NCBI GenBank assembly: GCA_004123355.1
Contig: SCHM01000005.1
Location: forward strand, 1,116,001 to 1,180,000
DNA length: 64,000 bases
Reading direction: 5' to 3'
DNA from: Amphirosellinia nigrospora
Lineage: Eukaryota > Ascomycota > Sordariomycetes > Xylariales > Xylariaceae
A program made the translations under genes and the position numbers. Shown one piece after another: positions 59,846 through 64,000 of this stretch. How positions within the stretch are numbered: position 1 is the first letter of the stretch; the number at the start of each line of letters is the position of its first letter. The notes under the pieces are model-generated. The model had not been told where the DNA came from. It was given only the letters and a program-made list of their open reading frames with translations, and did no database searches.

Positions 59846-61314
59846 AGGTAGCAACAGGAGGGTAGCAGGAAATGGATCAAACGAGGTGGATATAATCGAT
59901 CAGGCAAAAAATGCATATCACACACACGAATGGCGTTCAGGCGTTCACCGCACCTAAAACCCGGATGAAGGAAGATCATGTCAAGCAGGGAGGCAAGGCA
60001 TATTCATACATGTGATATCTCCTATATTCCATCGAGGTTTCATTATAGATAGCTTAGTAAGGAAAGAAAAAGGGACGTGAAATTGTCCTTGGAAAGTCCA
60101 CTATGCTCCCATGCCTTTCGTGTGGTTATGATGTGTGGTTAAGCTCATATTAGTCCCATAATACGCGTAGGATCTTAGTCGTGTCATGGAACCGAATACC
60201 ATTTACCGCACATCTAAATCCATTTCTCACTAGTCATGCACTTTAAGAGCTATCCCCATACATATACGTAAAAAAAAAACTCCTAGATAGTCAAGTATGG
60301 CAGTGAAGTAAAGCAACACGACAAAAAAGCTGAACTATAAATATGGATTTATCTCCAGTTAAAAACTACTGTATCTATCCTATCCCAGGACACTAATTTC
60401 CTAGTCTTCAACAAACAGGGAAAAAAAGTAACGCTACTATCTAAAGATCATCGCTTATCTATCCTGGCCTGGATAATTCAACTCTTCGTCTCAGTAAGCG
60501 AGCGCCGGTCCGTGATACCGCTTTACGGCGACTATCTAGTTGAATAATATGAAAAGAAAGAAAAAAGGACCGAGTCCCTGTCAACAGTCCGATAAATCAA
60601 TTAACAACGCTGTTTTTTTTACCTAGATTAGACGCTTGACCTTGCAAGCGGGCGGTGTGTAGAATAAGCTAAAACAACGCGTATAAAACAAAGATCGGTT
60701 ATTCCGTTCAGGAAACTCCGAACGTACAACCAAATCCTCATGTGGGAGAGGTTGGTGACTTGAAAATGACTGCTGAAACAGCTGGGGGTATCAACGATTG
60801 GAATCGAGCATGGCCACCCCATGAACTCAGTGACCCGCAATATTGTGGTAAAGAACACTTGGTTCTTTCCAGCTTCGGGTTGTTGGATGCGGATTCATGT
60901 ATCTCCTGTCTGCATCGATTGATGCAAATCGTACTCTTAGGTGACGTCCAGGTAGCTCCTCAATACAATCTCATGTTGTTGAACCATGTGGCTCACGCTT
61001 TTTGCTGTGGAAAGAAATCAAATTGAAAGAGGAATTCGAAAGGGAGTTTGAATTGCGTCGATGCTGAGAGTTCAATTTTCCGGAGCCGATGAATTTAAGT
61101 GTGCTGAAAATGAACCACCGAGCCACAATGACACAGATGCTGGGTTCCCACCACATTGATGTGAACTTTGACTTCAGTGGCCAGACTTGTGCGTCATTGG
61201 CACGCAACCAAGCCTGTCGTGGTACCATGGTAGTAGCTATTTGAGCTTTCAGTCATTATCCTGGTATATAATCTGGCAGGGGCCTGATGACCCTTATCGT
61301 GGCTTTGAACGTGA
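59846..61314. other. Intergenic between convergent genes
   Basis: No supported gene; homopolymeric A and T runs at about 60270 and 60614. Frames at 60628-61228 lack recognisable content. Confidence 0.5.
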
Positions 61315-63149
61315 TCAAATCTTGAGTGATGCCGGCTTCTTGGGTGCATAAGGATTGGGCGGCAAACTAGCCACGCCAGCTGTAGTAGGTAGTGTCGACG
61401 GAGGAGCGCTAACGGGGGGTTGTTCCTCTGTGTCATGCTTCGTATGAGCTTGGACGTTTTGCGGGTCAACCAAGCGGCCGCTGGTTCGCATCTCTACAAT
61501 GGCTTTAACCACATCCATGTCGTCGTGATCCTTATCGTTCAGCAAAAGTCGTTGCTTAAGGGTCATGCGACCTCCGTTCCGTGTCCTTTCCTGAAGGGCA
61601 GCTTCACGAACCGCGGGATCATGCTTGAAGCGACACTTGCCCTTCTTGCCACATGTCCCTCCAGTGGAATAATATTTACAGTGGTTGGAGGGGTCGGCCC
61701 GTGTGATCGGGGGAGGGGGTAGAAAAGTGGTTGCAGGCTTAGCACTAGACTGAACTTCTGGTTCCTCATCGTCAGATGAGTTGGATAAATCTGGCGACTC
61801 ATCTGCCCGCATCTCATCGCCTTCATCATTGGCTGCCCTCTTTCTTTTTTCGATACTTCCTTTAAGCTTACTCAACTTCTTCTCGAGCCTATCGATTTTG
61901 GCTTGATCTTTATCAATCTTGGAGGCAGCAGGTTTGGATTCATCGGCTTTGGGGGTCGACGCTGCCAATGCAGCTTTCTTCGCCTCTATACGAGCCTTTG
62001 TTGGGTAATTTGCCTTGCGTTCGGCGATCCAAGCTGCCATATCGGGGATTCTAAGGATTAACATAGTTAATACCGCAGGCGTATGTAGTTCAAGAGGTAG
62101 ATAGGACTTACACTGGGGCATCTGCGCCTAAGAGGTCACTTAAACGCTTCTCCTCATCATCCAATGCACCTTCACCTTCGCTACTCTCATCCCCGGGTGT
62201 CAGCCCGAGCGTGTTGATCCTGCGCTTCTTCTTTTTGCTGTGAACCGCTGCATCAGGCTTCTGAGAAGGGTTGAACCCATGCGAGGGCCTTTGATCTCGG
62301 TTGCGAAACTTTTCGCCTCGATTGTTGTGCCCCCTCGACCGCCTCTATTAGAATGATTAAATCCGTCACGCCCATGGCCACCTCGGGAGTTAAAACCATG
62401 GGTGCTATGTGGAGCATGTGAAGGTGTCGAATACGGGTTCTCAGGGACAGGAGAATAGTTATAGGGAGGCTGAACATAGGGTCCAGGCTGTGGGCTTGGC
62501 TGGTAAGGCGGCCCATATGGGCTAGAGGCGTGAACAATACGGTCACTGTTGAGTTCAAAGCCTAGTCGCATTGCGGTTGGAGGCACAATGGAGTTCTCCG
62601 ACTTGTGACCACCTCGGTCACTTTGGAATGCCCCACGACCGCCTCTGTTCGAGTACTGCTGGAACGCCGGGCCCTGCTCGGGCCAGCGCTGTGGGGGTTG
62701 GTCATTTGGGTAAGCAGGATACGGAGGCCCATGAGAGGGTCTCACGGACGTGTTGGGATATTGAGATTGATATCCTTGCGCTGCTGAAGTGTTATACGGC
62801 TGAGGGCTATAGCCGGTTGAATAAGCAGGGGCAACATGATGGGGAACATTCGGTTGAGGAGGATAGTGGGCTACCGCGGGCGCACTTTGCCAATGGGCAC
62901 TCGCTTGAGGGGCGGTGTAATGCCCACCAGGGGGGGAAGGCGCGTAGTCCGGCTGCTGCGGATAATAGCGTGAACCTGAGCCATAATCATGCTGGCCTCG
63001 ACCTCGCCCGCCTCCTCCGTAGGGCTGTTGACCCGCTCGATGGGGGGGAGCGTTGTACGAAGGTGGTTGGTTATATGATGGGTACTGTCCTGTAGACGCT
63101 GTGGAAGTGGTCGGCGGGGGAGGGGAGGCGCATAAGGATAACTCGCCAT
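61315..63149 (-). CDS. NUFIP1/Rsa1-like protein with CCCH zinc finger
   Basis: Start MASYPYA at 63149, then a Pro/Gln/Tyr/Gly-rich disordered half (PYGGGGRGRGQHDYGSGSRY) with RGG repeats (NRGGRGAFQSDRGG, SRGGHGRDG). Then come RINTLGLTPGDESSEGEG and EKRLSDLLGADAP. A 61-nt intron (62111-62051) leads to IPDMAAWIAERKANYPTKAR, the NUFIP1 conserved peptide, a coiled coil (DRLEKKLSKLKGSIEKRKRA) and a CCCH finger CKYYSTGGTCGKKGKCRFKH. The end is NPYAPKKPASLKI. NUFIP/Rsa1 proteins assemble box C/D snoRNPs with R2TP (family knowledge). Frame breaks lie at about 63125 (a C run) and 62325. The combination NUFIP peptide plus CCCH finger is the usual fungal form. Role by family. Confidence 0.8.
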
Positions 63150-64000
63150 CTTCTATTCGAGAAAGGCCACCGAAATTAGAGAAATGATCGGTGTTACGAA
63201 ACAATGGAAAGCAGAATGACCTAGATCTCCCACTAAGTTAGATATGTCTGAGAATGCACTGTAAATGTAAGGTAGGTAGATTTGTTGGGGAGAATAAGAG
63301 ATAGAATAGAAGCAGGTGGTGAGTGGTTCGCTGCTGAAGCCAAAATCTTCGTCTAGTGCGCGGCGAAATAGTTTGTGTTTGCGAAGCGGGCAGAGAACAT
63401 GCAAACTGTCTCCCGAACGTTGGTCATTACCCCAGCCTCCAAGAAAGGCTTTCTCAGGTAGAAATTGTAGTTCGAGATAAATGTCGAGGTGTGAAGCTAG
63501 AAACAGCAAATTCGAATGCAGCGTGACGCGTCAAAGGAAACTGAGAGGGAGAAATCTATATGAACTGGGAAACGGGTGATAGATAGGAACATACGTATGA
63601 GAGAAAGTCAGTTGCACAGACGGGCTTCAACAACACGCTGCGAGGTCAGTGCTGCCGGACTGTGATATTGTGGCGTTTCGAAACCCGGTAGAATAAGCAA
63701 AATGACGGACCGACGCAACAGGACACCAGCAAACCGGATGACTGTGTGCAGATCCTGCTGGTGTTGCAGAACTCGAAGAAAGACGGTATGGTATTATTCC
63801 ACTTGAAGATTGTTGATGTCCTCGGGAGGATAGCGAGCCAGAGGAAAAGCCGAAGTTGACTGTTTGTAGGCTTCGAGGAAATAATGGGAAGATGCGTGGT
63901 TGATTTCAAGGTCACAGAGTGCATGTAGTTAAGCGTTGGTGGCGACTAAACCTTTCTAAGACTAGTGGTTTCAGAGTCTAATCTAAACTTAGCAAATATT
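63150..64000. other. Right-edge region, no supported gene
   Basis: Upstream of the NUFIP-like gene. Two minus-strand frames (63153-63509, 63646-63924) have no recognisable domain. Confidence 0.45.

Noticed and set aside
1-64000. CRISPR array, operons, prokaryotic signals
   Set aside because: Intron-bearing eukaryotic genes throughout; no spaced direct-repeat array seen.

Overview
The window is nuclear DNA from a filamentous ascomycete (Pezizomycotina). Genes are separated by long AT-rich intergenic stretches. Introns are mostly 50-150 nt, start with GT and end with AG, and carry CTAAC/CTGAC-type branch sites. The gene set is fungal: CHO2, a PelA-type pectin lyase, a fungal BRCT-WGR PARP, eIF3g, NSA2, MPS1 and SPT2. 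I cannot fix the class.

Layout. 0-13.8 kb: RIB7 (cut by the left edge), a CYSTM-type tail protein, a FAD monooxygenase, a UEV/E2-like protein, an unrecognised broken gene with an N-terminal membrane helix, ribokinase and inositol monophosphatase. 14-16.4 kb: a zincin-like fungal protein. 16.4-21.2 kb: a gene-poor stretch holding a 387-bp MITE-like element. 21-30 kb: a PH-domain protein, eIF3g and the phosphatidylethanolamine methyltransferase CHO2. 30.5-40 kb: an accessory-looking block of MDR enoyl reductase, cytochrome P450, pectin lyase, a 119-bp TA-flanked inverted-repeat element and an NCS1 permease. 42-64 kb: housekeeping genes (PARP, a Cys-rich protein, SPT2, ribosomal P2, MPS1 kinase, mitochondrial bL21, NSA2, and a NUFIP/CCCH protein), again with long spacers. 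Neighbours share no obvious pathway. The only plausible functional group is the reductase-P450 pair.

Two points matter to any reader. First, most protein genes carry single-base frame breaks, usually one base short in a run of C, G, T or A. The protein sequence on both sides stays family-like, and several hit genes are normally essential or strongly required. I read this as unpolished assembly error, not gene decay, and I give gene spans across the breaks. Second, the NSA2 gene at 57.8-59.8 kb has 13 introns in about 260 codons and two consecutive micro-exons of 6 and 5 nt. It also has two 57-nt introns that are 49/57 identical, have complementary ends and begin GA and GC instead of GT. These look like introner-like elements and are the most interesting signal here.
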